Below, piece by piece: positions 20,925 through 29,434 of a DNA stretch of 64,000 bases. Under the pieces are notes generated by a model. That model ran no database searches. It was not told the DNA's origin and was given only the letters and a program-made list of their open reading frames with translations. The stretch covers positions 62,001 to 126,000 of the forward strand of contig CAVRHY010000004.1 of NCBI GenBank assembly GCA_963721105.1. Reading direction: 5' to 3'. The stretch comes from Thermohalobaculum sp963721105 (GTDB lineage: Bacteria > Pseudomonadota > Alphaproteobacteria > Rhodobacterales > Rhodobacteraceae). Both the position numbers and the translations under genes were made by a program. How positions within the stretch are numbered: position 1 is the first letter of the stretch; the number at the start of each line of letters is the position of its first letter.

Positions 20925-22246
20925 TCACTGCACGGTTACGGTACCGATGGTGTAGAAATCGCCGGGGCCGCCCGGCATGTCGACGGTCCACCAGCCGAGC
21001 GCGTCCTTGCAGTTGTTCGCCTGGGCGTAGCGCATCTTCAGCGCGTAGGTCCCCGGCGCCCGCGGCGCGTTGAGCGAGAAGCTCACGGGCTTCCAGCCGC
21101 CGCTGGATTGCTGGCCTTGCCAGATGCAGGCGCGTGCCTTCGAGTCGCCCGCGAGGCCGACGATGATCTGGTTGATCGCGCCGCCGCAGCTGGGGCAGTC
21201 GTGATCGATGTCGATCTTTCCCGCGATCGACGCGTTCGGCGCGACCGTGACTGACTCGCCGCCGCCCGCGAGGGCGAGGTGGCGTGCGCGAAAGCGGATG
21301 CCGCGCCCGTATTTGTATGGCTGCGTGAAGGTCCGCGTGATCTTGCAGCCGGCGGTGGCCGGCGCCGCGATGCAGGTCTCCAGCTCTTTCAGCGCCTTGA
21401 CCGCGGCCGCGCGGCCGCCGCTGACGTGATTTGCCATGAAGTCGTAGTACCCTGTCATGGTCGGGCTGCGCGCGCCCGAGGTGATGCTCTCCTGCTCGCC
21501 GGCCGCCATCCGGTTCACCGCGCCGAGTTGCCAGTCGGCGGCCTGCGACGTGCGATAGACTCCGACGTCATGGCAGGTCGTGCAGGCGTTTCCGGTCTTC
21601 TCGACCGTGCCGACCTGGAACTGCGTGGCGTTCGCCAGGAAGTAGGGGGCGCCCTTCGCCTCCTTCGCGGGCAGGACGGCGTGGCTTCCCGGGTTCCAGT
21701 AGTAGTGCGGCGTCCGGATCAACGGCCCGTTGGCGTGGCAGGCGAGCAATAGTCCACGCCGTCCTTCCAGAATGCCGCTCCGCCGGCCGTGCCCGGTGCC
21801 GGGATGTTCTCGCCACTGGCATTGCCGAGATGCTGGTAGAAGCAGGTCGCGCCCGTCTCTCGGTCATAGGCGATGGCGGCGATATCGTAGTATTTGTCCG
21901 TGCTGTCGTCGGCATGGTCGCTGCTGAAATCCTTGCGGCATGAATAGACGATGTCGATCTTCTTGCCCGGGTCCAGCTCGACCCGGCCGAGCCGGCTCCT
22001 GTAGACGCAGCGGTTGTTCAGTCCCTCGGGCTCGCGGCAGTAGCCCATGCCGTCGATTTCCTTGGGCACCAGCGCGCCGTCGCTGCAATTGAGCGTCGGC
22101 ACGGTCTCGCGGATGAAGCCGGCGCACCGGCTTGCCTCGTCGGCGGCCGATGCCGGGCCGGGCTGCCCGGCGACGATGGCCGAACAGCCGATCGCTGTTG
22201 AAACAGCGACAATGATTCGACAATATCGAACCGTCGAGCGCTGCAT
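20925..22246 (-). CDS. Exported protein with two CxxCH haem c motifs
   Basis: This secreted protein has about 440 residues and no name I recognise. The ATG at 22246 follows a GGAGGG site and starts a signal peptide ending PASAAD. CRKDFSSDHADD and DRETGATCFYQHLG follow. A one-base gap near 21748, if filled, gives YCLACHANGPLIRTPHYYWNPG, so CLACH is a possible haem c site, and CTTCHDVGVY is a second, clean one. The rest has paired Cys (CIAAPATAGC, CPSCGG) and ends in a beta-rich domain (NNCKDALGWWTVDMPGGPGDFYTIG). The likely site is the periplasm. Redox or oxygen-handling roles are possible, but none is shown. Confidence 0.7.
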
Positions 22247-22611
22247 TGCACCCTCCATCTGTATTTGACGCAATGAAACGCCGACTCCATTGTAAAACGA
22301 TTCGTCCATGATTTGGAGCAAAACCCGCGATATTGGGCGAGAAAATTCCCGTTCTGGTTGCGGCGAGGCGGTCGCCGGCAGCGAAACCGTCAACGAAATC
22401 AGTGGACTTCCGTCTGGCGGGACCGGACGAGGGCAGGGCTCCTCTCGCGGGACAGGTCAATCCGGCCATCCGCTCGCGCCGCCGCAGCCGGGCGAAGGCG
22501 GAGCGGGTGGCAATCGGGGCGTGCAGTCGGGGCCTTGCTCGCGGGCGCGAGGCAGGACAGAACTCATCTTCTGCACGATGCCTGCACGACACCGATCCAC
22601 CGGAGGAACGC
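22247..22611. other. Divergent intergenic region, AT-richer than neighbours
   Basis: This region of 365 bases lies between the haem-motif protein and the class IV aminotransferase. The part at 22250-22345 is clearly less GC-rich than its surroundings and probably holds the promoter of the haem-motif gene. No convincing -35/-10 pair, small RNA or ORF was found. The last 20 bases hold the GGAGGAACG ribosome site of the aminotransferase. Confidence 0.4.
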
Positions 22612-23519
22612 ATGACGGACTGGTCCAAGGGCGCCGCCTGGATGAACGGCGAGGTGATCCCGATCGACGAGGCGAAGATCGGCGTCACCGACTGGGGCGT
22701 GACACGCTCGGACATCACCTATGACGTGGCGCCGGTCGTCGATGGCGGGTTCTTCCGGCTCGACGACTATATCGGCCGGTTCATGGCCTCGATGGCGGCG
22801 GTGCGGATGGATGTCGGCATGGGCCCGGACGAGATCCGCGCCGCCTGCCACGCCATCGTCGCGCGCTCGGGGCTGCGCGACGCCTATGTCGCCATGGTCG
22901 CCTCGCGCGGCACGCCGCTGGTGCACGGCGTGCGCGACCCGCGCCAGTGCCGGAACCACTTCTACGCCTGGTGCCGTGCCCTACATCCACGTCATCCGGC
23001 CCGAGATCGCCGAGGCCGGCGCCAGCGTCTGGATCGCCAAGGACGTCCGCCGCATCCCCGAGGACTAGCGTCAATCCGCGCGCCAAGAACTACCACTGGG
23101 GCGACTTCACCCAGGGGCTCTTCGAGGCCAAGGACCGCGGCTTCGAGACGGTGCTGCTGCTCGACCACGCGGGCAACGTCACCGAGGGACCGGGCTTCAA
23201 CGCCTTCGCGCTGAAGGGCGAGACGGTGGTGACCTCGGAGCACGGCGTGCTGCACGGGCTGACGCGGCGGACCGTGCTCGAGATGTGCGCCGAGATCGGG
23301 CTCGCCACCGAGCAGCGCCCGCTGCCGCTGGAGGAGTTCCTCGAGGCCGACGAGGTCTGGCTGTCGACGACCGGCGGCGGCGTCGTGCCGGTGACGAAGG
23401 TCGACGACCGGGTGTTCTCGAACGGCGCCCCCGGCCCGACGGCGAAGCGGCTGCGCGCGCTCTACTGGGAGTGGACGCGCCGCCCCGCGATGCGCCAGGA
23501 GGTCGCCTACGCCGCCTGA
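22612..23519 (+). CDS. Class IV aminotransferase (BCAT/D-amino-acid type)
   Basis: This is a PLP-dependent fold-type IV transaminase of about 302 residues. The N-terminus WMNGEVIPIDEAKIGVTDWG is the family opening. The catalytic Lys is in NPRAKNYHWGDFTQG. TEGPGFNAFALKGETVVT and VLHGLTRRTVLEMCAEIG complete the fold. Two breaks lie near 22975 (a doubled C before GTGCCC) and 23068 (an added T making a false TAG). A branched-chain, D-amino-acid or amine transaminase are all possible; the residues that would decide this are not obvious to me. It stands alone, 254 bases before pyrH. Confidence 0.82.
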
Positions 23520-23713
23520 AGACGGCGGCCGCGCGCCGCAGTCGCGAGCGGGATCTGATTAACGATACCTGCCCGTGACGTTCCTTCGGGCGGCCGGTCC
23601 TTCACCTTCCTTGACTTTCCTCAGGCCGGGAACCGTCGGCTCCTTCACCTTCCGGAGGGCCGTGGTCGGGCCCCCGGAAGCCCCGAGGCCCGTCCCGGGC
23701 GTCCACCCCCGGC

Positions 23714-23742
23714 TTGCGCCCCGGGCGGGGTTCGGACATAAC
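23714..23742 (+). promoter_or_regulatory. Putative sigma-70 promoter for pyrH-frr
   Basis: TTGCGC at 23714-23719 and CATAAC at 23737-23742 are 17 bases apart, the same spacing and -35 as the rpsB promoter candidate. It starts 60 bases upstream of pyrH. A local promoter is expected because tsf is closed by its own terminator. Upstream, at about 23600-23655, TCCTTCACCTTCC occurs twice. Confidence 0.5.
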
Positions 23743-23773
23743 GCGCGCGCAGTGTATCCGGAGGAGTCGCGCC

Positions 23774-24514
23774 ATGTCAGATCCTGCCGAGGCTGCCGGC
23801 GCCCGACCCCTTTTTCCCCGCGTCCTGCTCAAGATCTCGGGCGAGGCGCTGATGGGCGACCAGGGGTTTGGCCTGCATCCGCCGACCGTCCAGCGCGTCG
23901 CCCGCGAGGTCAAGCGGGCCTGCACGCTGGGCATCGAGATCTGCATGGTGATCGGCGGCGGCAACATCTTCCGCGGCCTGTCGGGCGCCAGCCAGGGCAT
24001 GGAGCGCTCGCAGGCCGACTACATGGGCATGCTGGCGACCGTGATGAACGCGCTGGCCATGCAGTCGGCGCTCGAGGTGCTGGGCATCCACACGCGCGTC
24101 CAGTCGGCGATCCCGATGGACACGGTCTGCGAGCCCTACATCCGCCGCCGCGCCATCCGCCACCTCGAGAAGGGCCGCGTCGTGATCTTCGCGGCCGGCA
24201 CCGGCAACCCCTATTTCACCACCGACACGGCGGCGACGCTGCGCGCCATGGAGATGAACTGCGACGCCATCTTCAAGGGCACCAACGTCGACGGCGTCTA
24301 CGACAGCGATCCGAACATGAACCCCGCCGCGGTGCGCTATGAAACCATCAGTTATGACGAGGTGTTGACGAAAAACCTCAGGGTGATGGACGCCTCGGCA
24401 ATCGCTTTGGCGCGTGACAACGACCTGCCGATTGTGGTTTTCTCGCTGCAGCAGCCGGGCGCCATGACCGATGTCCTGTTCGGGGCCGGCCTTTACACGC
24501 AGGTCGGGGTGTGA
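23774..24514 (+). CDS. pyrH: UMP kinase
   Basis: PyrH phosphorylates UMP to UDP and feeds pyrimidine nucleotide and cell-wall precursor pools. It has 246 residues. RVLLKISGEALMG is the N-terminal ATP-binding loop. VIGGGNIFRG is the phosphate loop, TGNPYFTTDTAA the nucleotide site, and KGTNVDGVYDSDP is conserved in the family. The ATG at 23774 follows a CCGGAGGAG site and begins a short variable N-terminus. frr follows 33 bases later. The frame is intact. Confidence 0.96.
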   Translation: MSDPAEAAGARPLFPRVLLKISGEALMGDQGFGLHPPTVQRVAREVKRACTLGIEICMVIGGGNIFRGLSGASQGMERSQADYMGMLATVMNALAMQSALEVLGIHTRVQSAIPMDTVCEPYIRRRAIRHLEKGRVVIFAAGTGNPYFTTDTAATLRAMEMNCDAIFKGTNVDGVYDSDPNMNPAAVRYETISYDEVLTKNLRVMDASAIALARDNDLPIVVFSLQQPGAMTDVLFGAGLYTQVGV

Positions 24515-24547
24515 GGCCGCTGGCCGCAGAGACACAAGAAGACGGGA

Positions 24548-25114
24548 ATGGCGACGAACGACCTCGATATCGACCTCGATGACATCGAACGCCGCATGGA
24601 AGGCGCGTTGGCCTCGCTGAAAAGCGACTTCGCGTCGCTGCGCACCGGTCGCGCGTCGAGTTCGATGCTGGACGCGATCACCGTCGACGCCTACGGCGCG
24701 ATGATGCCGGTTAACCAGCTGGCAACCGTCAACGTGCCAGAGCCGCGCATGGTCACGGTCAGCGTCTGGGACAAGTCGATGGTCGGCAAGGTCGAAAAGG
24801 CCATCCGCCAGTCCGGCCTCGGCATCAACCCGGTGGTCGAGGGCACGCTGATGCGCCTGCCGATCCCCGAGCTGAACGAGGAACGCCGCCGTGATTTGAC
24901 CAAGGTCGCGGGCCAGTATGCCGAGCATGCCCGGGTGGCGATCCGCAACGTGCGACGCGATGGAATGGACAGGATCAAGCGCGCCAAGGCCGAAGGCCTG
25001 TCCGAGGACGAGCAGAAGCTCTATCATGATGAGATTCAGGAATTGACCAATGCCGCGATCGCTCGGGTGGACGCGACCCTCGAGGCGAAGCAGCAGGAAA
25101 TCATGCAGGTCTGA
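24548..25114 (+). CDS. frr: Ribosome recycling factor
   Basis: Frr splits post-termination ribosomes together with EF-G. It has 188 residues, the expected length. The two-domain pattern is present: SLKSDFASLRTGRASSSMLD in the helical arm, PVNQLATVNVPEPRMVTV in the beta domain, and LRLPIPELNEERRRDLTKV-like sequence (MRLPIPELNEERRRDL) leading to RNVRRDGMDRIKRAKAEG. pyrH-frr is a conserved pair. No anomalies. Confidence 0.97.
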   Translation: MATNDLDIDLDDIERRMEGALASLKSDFASLRTGRASSSMLDAITVDAYGAMMPVNQLATVNVPEPRMVTVSVWDKSMVGKVEKAIRQSGLGINPVVEGTLMRLPIPELNEERRRDLTKVAGQYAEHARVAIRNVRRDGMDRIKRAKAEGLSEDEQKLYHDEIQELTNAAIARVDATLEAKQQEIMQV

Positions 25115-25182
25115 GCCGGTCCGCGCGCGATCGGGAGCACGGCCGGCAGAGTTGCCTTTTTCCAGGAACCGGATTTGAACAG

Positions 25183-25902
25183 ATGACCCCCAGCCCCCGC
25201 ATTCCGACGCACGTCGCGATCATCATGGACGGCAACGGTCGCTGGGCCGCCGAGCGCGGCAGGCCGCGCACCTTCGGCCATCACCGCGGCGCCGAGCGCG
25301 TGCGCGCTGTGGTTCGGCGGGCCTCTGATACCGGGATCGGCGTGCTGACGCTGTTCGCCTTCTCGACTGAGAACTGGAACCGCCCGGACTACGAGGTCCG
25401 CGTGCTGATGAGCCTGTTCCGCCGCTACATCGTGCGCGAGGTCGACGAACTGGACCGCATGCGGGTTCGCGTGCGCTTCATCGGCCAGCGCGACCTGCTG
25501 CCGGCCAACCTGCGCCGCGTCATGGCGACGATGGAGAGCCGCACCGCGGCCAACGCCGGCATGGTGCTGCAGATCGCGATCTCCTACGGCGCGCGCGCCG
25601 AGCTGACGGCGGCGGTCCGCGCGCTGGCGGCGGACGCGGCGGCCGGGCGGATCGACCCCGAGACGATCGACGAGGCGGCGATCTCGGCCAGGCTCGACAC
25701 CGGCGGGATTGCCGACCCGGACCTGGTGATCCGCACATCGGGCGAGCATCGCATCTCGAACTTCCTGCTCTGGCAGTCGGCCTATGCCGAGTACGCCTTC
25801 GTCGACGAGTGCTGGCCGGACTTCACGCCCGAGCGGCTGGATGAGCTGGTCGCCGCTTATGGCAGGCGCGACAGGCGCTTTGGTGCCGTGACAGCGGTCT
25901 GA
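25183..25902 (+). CDS. uppS: Isoprenyl transferase (undecaprenyl diphosphate synthase)
   Basis: UppS condenses isopentenyl diphosphate units into the undecaprenyl carrier for peptidoglycan and polysaccharide. It has 239 residues. IIMDGNGRWAAERG holds the catalytic Asp16. FGHHRGAERV, FAFSTENWNRP and the C-terminal DLVIRTSGEHRISNFLLWQSAYAE are diagnostic. It lies 68 bases after frr and 13 before cdsA. The adjacent dxr supplies the precursor pathway, a sensible grouping. Intact. Confidence 0.96.
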   Translation: MTPSPRIPTHVAIIMDGNGRWAAERGRPRTFGHHRGAERVRAVVRRASDTGIGVLTLFAFSTENWNRPDYEVRVLMSLFRRYIVREVDELDRMRVRVRFIGQRDLLPANLRRVMATMESRTAANAGMVLQIAISYGARAELTAAVRALAADAAAGRIDPETIDEAAISARLDTGGIADPDLVIRTSGEHRISNFLLWQSAYAEYAFVDECWPDFTPERLDELVAAYGRRDRRFGAVTAV

Positions 25903-25915
25903 GGCGCCGGAGGCG

Positions 25916-26752
25916 ATGGCCCCTCCCGGCAGATCGGGAAAATTCGCCGACCTCAGGCTGCGCCTGCTATCGGCCATCGGCGTCGCCGCGCTGGTCATGG
26001 TCTGCGCCTGGCTGGGCGGCATCTGGATCGCGCTGATCTCGGCCGCCGCCGCCGTCATCATGGTCCTCGAATGGCGCTCGATCACAGCGCAGCGGGGCGG
26101 GCCTGCCGGTCCGCAGGCGGCGCCTTTCGTCGTCGCCGCGCTGGCTGGCGTCTTCCTGCTGCAAATTGGCCCGGTCTGGGCGGCCGCGGTGCTGCTGGTC
26201 GGATTGTCCGGGGTCGGGCTGGCGCTGGATGCGCGCGGCGGCCGCCTGGATGCCGGGCTGTGGTCGGTGCTGGGCACGCTCTACATCGGCAGCGCGGCAA
26301 TGGCGGTCGTGGCGCTGCGCGGGTTCGACCCGTACGGCTTCCTGACGATCATCTGGGCGGTGCTGGTCGTCGTCGCCGCGGATGTCGGGGGCTACTTCGC
26401 CGGCCGGACGATCGGCGGGCCGAAGCTGTGGCGGCGGGTCAGCCCGAACAAGACCTGGGCCGGCATGGCCGGCGGCATCGCGCTGGCGGTCCTGGTCGGC
26501 GCCCTGTTCAGCTGGGGCACGACGGGCACCCATTTCTCCCAGGTCGGCGTCGTCTCGGCCGTCGCCGCGCTGCTGTCGCAGGCCGGCGACCTGGCGGAAT
26601 TGGCGATGAAGCGGCGCTTTGACGTCAAGGATGCGGGCAGCATCATTCCTGGCCATGGCGGGTTGCTGGACCGGCTGGACGGGCACATCCCCGCGCTGCT
26701 GGTCGCGGCCATCGTCACGTTCTCGCGCGATCAGGCTGTCTTTATCTGGTGA
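25916..26752 (+). CDS. cdsA: Phosphatidate cytidylyltransferase
   Basis: CdsA makes CDP-diacylglycerol, the precursor of all major phospholipids. It is an inner-membrane protein of 278 residues with about seven hydrophobic helices. The signature is in the C-terminal part: SPNKTWAGMAGGIALAV and SQAGDLAELAMKRRFDVKDAGSIIPGHGGLLDRLDGH. The stop overlaps the GTG start of dxr by four bases. Intact. Confidence 0.94.
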   Translation: MAPPGRSGKFADLRLRLLSAIGVAALVMVCAWLGGIWIALISAAAAVIMVLEWRSITAQRGGPAGPQAAPFVVAALAGVFLLQIGPVWAAAVLLVGLSGVGLALDARGGRLDAGLWSVLGTLYIGSAAMAVVALRGFDPYGFLTIIWAVLVVVAADVGGYFAGRTIGGPKLWRRVSPNKTWAGMAGGIALAVLVGALFSWGTTGTHFSQVGVVSAVAALLSQAGDLAELAMKRRFDVKDAGSIIPGHGGLLDRLDGHIPALLVAAIVTFSRDQAVFIW

Positions 26753-27978
26753 TCGGCACTATCTGGCCGGCGATGGATAGACGGCGGATCAGCATTCTCG
26801 GCGTGACCGGCTCGATCGGAGCGAGCACGCTCAGCGTTATCGAGATGATGGGGAGCGACCGCGTCGAGGTGGTCGCGGTCACCGGCAACGCCAACATCGC
26901 GGGCCTGGCCGATGCAGCGCGCCGGCTGCAGGCCGAGGTCGCGGTGACCAGCGACCCGGCGCGGCTGGACGCGCTGCGCGACGCGCTCGCCGGCAGCGGC
27001 GTCGAGGCGGCGGCTGGCGCGCAGGCGCTGGAGGAGGCGGCGGCGCGCCCGGTCGACTGGGTGATGTCGGCGATCGTCGGCGCCGCCGGGCTCAGGCCAA
27101 CACTGGCCGCCGTGCGGCAGGGTGCGACGATCGCGCTGGCCAACAAGGAATGCCTGGTCGCGGCCGGCGAGGTCTTTCTGGCCGAGATCGGGCGGCACGG
27201 CGCGACGCTGCTGCCCGTCGACAGCGAGCACAACGCGATCTTCCAGCTCATCGCCGCCGATTGCCGCACCGATGCGCGCACCGAGGGCCGCGCGAACGGC
27301 CGCGCGCCGATAGAGCGGCTGCTGCTGACGGCCTCGGGCGGCCCGTTCCGCACCTGGTCGCTGGAGCAGATGGCCGCGGCCAGCCCCAGGCAGGCCGTGG
27401 CGCATCCGAACTGGTCGATGGGCGCGCGCATCTCGATCGACTCGGCCTCGATGTTCAACAAGGCACTCGAGATGATCGAGGCGGGGCACCTGTTCGGCGT
27501 CAGTCCCGACCAGATCGAGGTCGTTGTGCACCGCCAGTCGATCATCCACTCGATGGTCGGCTATGCCGACGGGTCGATCCTGGCCCATCTCGGCCCGTCG
27601 GACATGCGCGTCGCCATCGGCTACGCGCTGGCCTGGCCCGAGCGGCCGAGCCTGCCGGTCGAGCGAATCGATTTCGCCCGGCTGGCCCGGCTGGACTTCG
27701 AGGCGCCCGACGAAACCCGCTTTCCGGCGCTCCGACTCGCGCGGGAGGCGATGCGCGCCGGCGGGCTCGTCCCCTGCGTGTTGAACGCGGCCCACGAAGT
27801 CGCACTGGACGGGTTTATTGCCGGCCAGATTGGGTTTCTCGATATGGCGGGCCTTGTTGAAAACACGATTTCCAGCATAAAAGTCAGTAACGGGGCGACA
27901 ACCCTCGACGACGTCTTCGCCGCCGACCGGGAGGCCCGCCGAACCGCCCGCGCGCTTCTCGAACGGCACGGTCACTGA
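26749..27978 (+). CDS. dxr: 1-deoxy-D-xylulose-5-phosphate reductoisomerase
   Basis: Dxr converts DXP to MEP using NADPH, the committed step of the non-mevalonate isoprenoid route. It has 409 residues from the GTG at 26749, which overlaps the cdsA stop by GTGA; an ATG at 26773 is an alternative. ILGVTGSIGASTL is the NADPH fold, ALANKECLVAAG and PVDSEHNAIFQ supply the metal and substrate site, and TASGGPFR and HPNWSMGARISIDSA complete it. Coupled to uppS and cdsA. Intact. Confidence 0.96.
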   Translation: MIGTIWPAMDRRRISILGVTGSIGASTLSVIEMMGSDRVEVVAVTGNANIAGLADAARRLQAEVAVTSDPARLDALRDALAGSGVEAAAGAQALEEAAARPVDWVMSAIVGAAGLRPTLAAVRQGATIALANKECLVAAGEVFLAEIGRHGATLLPVDSEHNAIFQLIAADCRTDARTEGRANGRAPIERLLLTASGGPFRTWSLEQMAAASPRQAVAHPNWSMGARISIDSASMFNKALEMIEAGHLFGVSPDQIEVVVHRQSIIHSMVGYADGSILAHLGPSDMRVAIGYALAWPERPSLPVERIDFARLARLDFEAPDETRFPALRLAREAMRAGGLVPCVLNAAHEVALDGFIAGQIGFLDMAGLVENTISSIKVSNGATTLDDVFAADREARRTARALLERHGH

Positions 27979-27997
27979 TCGCTTGAACGGAGGGTTC

Positions 27998-29362
27998 ATG
28001 GACATACTCGGCAGCGTGCCTTTGCTCGGCCCCGTTCTGACGACAGTACTTCCGTTTCTGATCACGCTGTCGATCATCGTCGCCGTGCATGAATACGGGC
28101 ACCTGCTGGTCGGGCGCCTGAGCGGCATCCGCGCCGAGGTATTCTCGGTCGGCTTCGGCAAGGTTCTGTGGTCGCGCGTCGACCGCCGCGGCACGCGCTG
28201 GCAGCTCGCGGCCCTGCCGCTGGGCGGCTACGTCAAGTTCCTGGGCGACATGGACCCGGCCAGCGCCGGGCGCGCCGACGACTCCGAGATCCCGGTGCGG
28301 GACCGGCCATTCGCCTTCCACAACGCCTCGCTCTGGCGGCGCTCGCTGACCGTGCTGGCCGGGCCGGTCGCCAACTTCCTGCTTTCCATCGTCATCTTCT
28401 TCGGTCTGGCGATGACCGGCGACAAGGCCTCGGACGAGCCCGTCGTCGCCGCGATTTCGGCCGAGAGCCCGCAGGACGTGACCGGCCTGATGCCGGGGGA
28501 CCGCGTGCTCGAGGTGAACGGCGTCGCCACTGCGACATTCGGCGAGGTGCTCGACCGGCTGGCGCGAACGAACGGCACGCCCGCCCCGGTGGTCGTCGAG
28601 CGCGATGGCGCGACGCGCGAGATCCAGGTGCGCTATGTCAGTCCGCCGGTCGTGACCAGCCTGGTCGCCGACGGCGCGGCGATCAGCAACGGCATCCGGC
28701 CGGGCGACCGCTTCGTGGCCGTTGCCGGGCAGCCGGTCGCCTCGGCCCGCGACGTGCAGCTGGCCATCGCCGCGCTGAGCCCGGGCGAGGCCGCGCAGTT
28801 CACGGTCGCGCGCGGCGCCGACCGCATCGACCTGACGATTACGCCCAAGCTGCACGAGACCACAGACCCCGCGAGCGGCGAAGTCCAGCCGGTAGCGTTC
28901 CTGGGCGTCGGCATGCAGCAGATGGGTATCGTGCCGCTGATGGTGCCGACGACGCTGTCCGACGCGGCCCGCTTCTCGGTGACGCGCGTGTGGCGCATCG
29001 TCGCCGACACGGTGCTCTACATGAAGGAGATGATCTTCTACGGCGCCGACACCAGCCAGCTCTCGGGACCTATCGGCATCGCCAAGCACTCGGCCGATGC
29101 GGCCAGCCAGGGCGCGACGTCCTTCCTCTACTTCGTCGCCTTCGTCTCCACCGCGATTGGGCTCTTGAACCTGTTCCCGATCCCCGTGCTCGATGGCGGG
29201 CACCTGATGTTCTATCTGGCCGAGGCGATCCGCGGCCGGCCTAACAGCGAAACGGTGGTCCGCTACGGGACGATGATGGGGCTCTCCCTTCTGTTGTTGC
29301 TAATGGTCTACGTGACCTTTAACAATGATCTGGGCCTCGGCGCCTGGTTCAACCAGCTCTGA
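27998..29362 (+). CDS. rseP: RIP zinc metalloprotease (site-2 protease)
   Basis: RseP cleaves membrane-embedded anti-sigma factors and signal-peptide remnants. It has 454 residues. The zinc motif HEYGH is at residues 31-35 in the first helix. One or two PDZ domains follow (GLMPGDRVLEVNGVATATFGEV; NGIRPGDRFVAVAGQPV). The third zinc-site motif is PVLDGGHLMFYLAEAIRG near residue 390. I chose the ATG at 27998 because GGAGGG lies close upstream; an in-frame TTG at 27983 is unlikely. The adjacent bamA fits an envelope-stress role. Intact. Confidence 0.95.
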   Translation: MDILGSVPLLGPVLTTVLPFLITLSIIVAVHEYGHLLVGRLSGIRAEVFSVGFGKVLWSRVDRRGTRWQLAALPLGGYVKFLGDMDPASAGRADDSEIPVRDRPFAFHNASLWRRSLTVLAGPVANFLLSIVIFFGLAMTGDKASDEPVVAAISAESPQDVTGLMPGDRVLEVNGVATATFGEVLDRLARTNGTPAPVVVERDGATREIQVRYVSPPVVTSLVADGAAISNGIRPGDRFVAVAGQPVASARDVQLAIAALSPGEAAQFTVARGADRIDLTITPKLHETTDPASGEVQPVAFLGVGMQQMGIVPLMVPTTLSDAARFSVTRVWRIVADTVLYMKEMIFYGADTSQLSGPIGIAKHSADAASQGATSFLYFVAFVSTAIGLLNLFPIPVLDGGHLMFYLAEAIRGRPNSETVVRYGTMMGLSLLLLLMVYVTFNNDLGLGAWFNQL

Positions 29363-29434
29363 CGCCCTGACGACGGGACAGGCCCGACCGCGCCAGAGCC
29401 GGAAAACCGGCCGGACGGGCGGGGGGGAGTTGAG

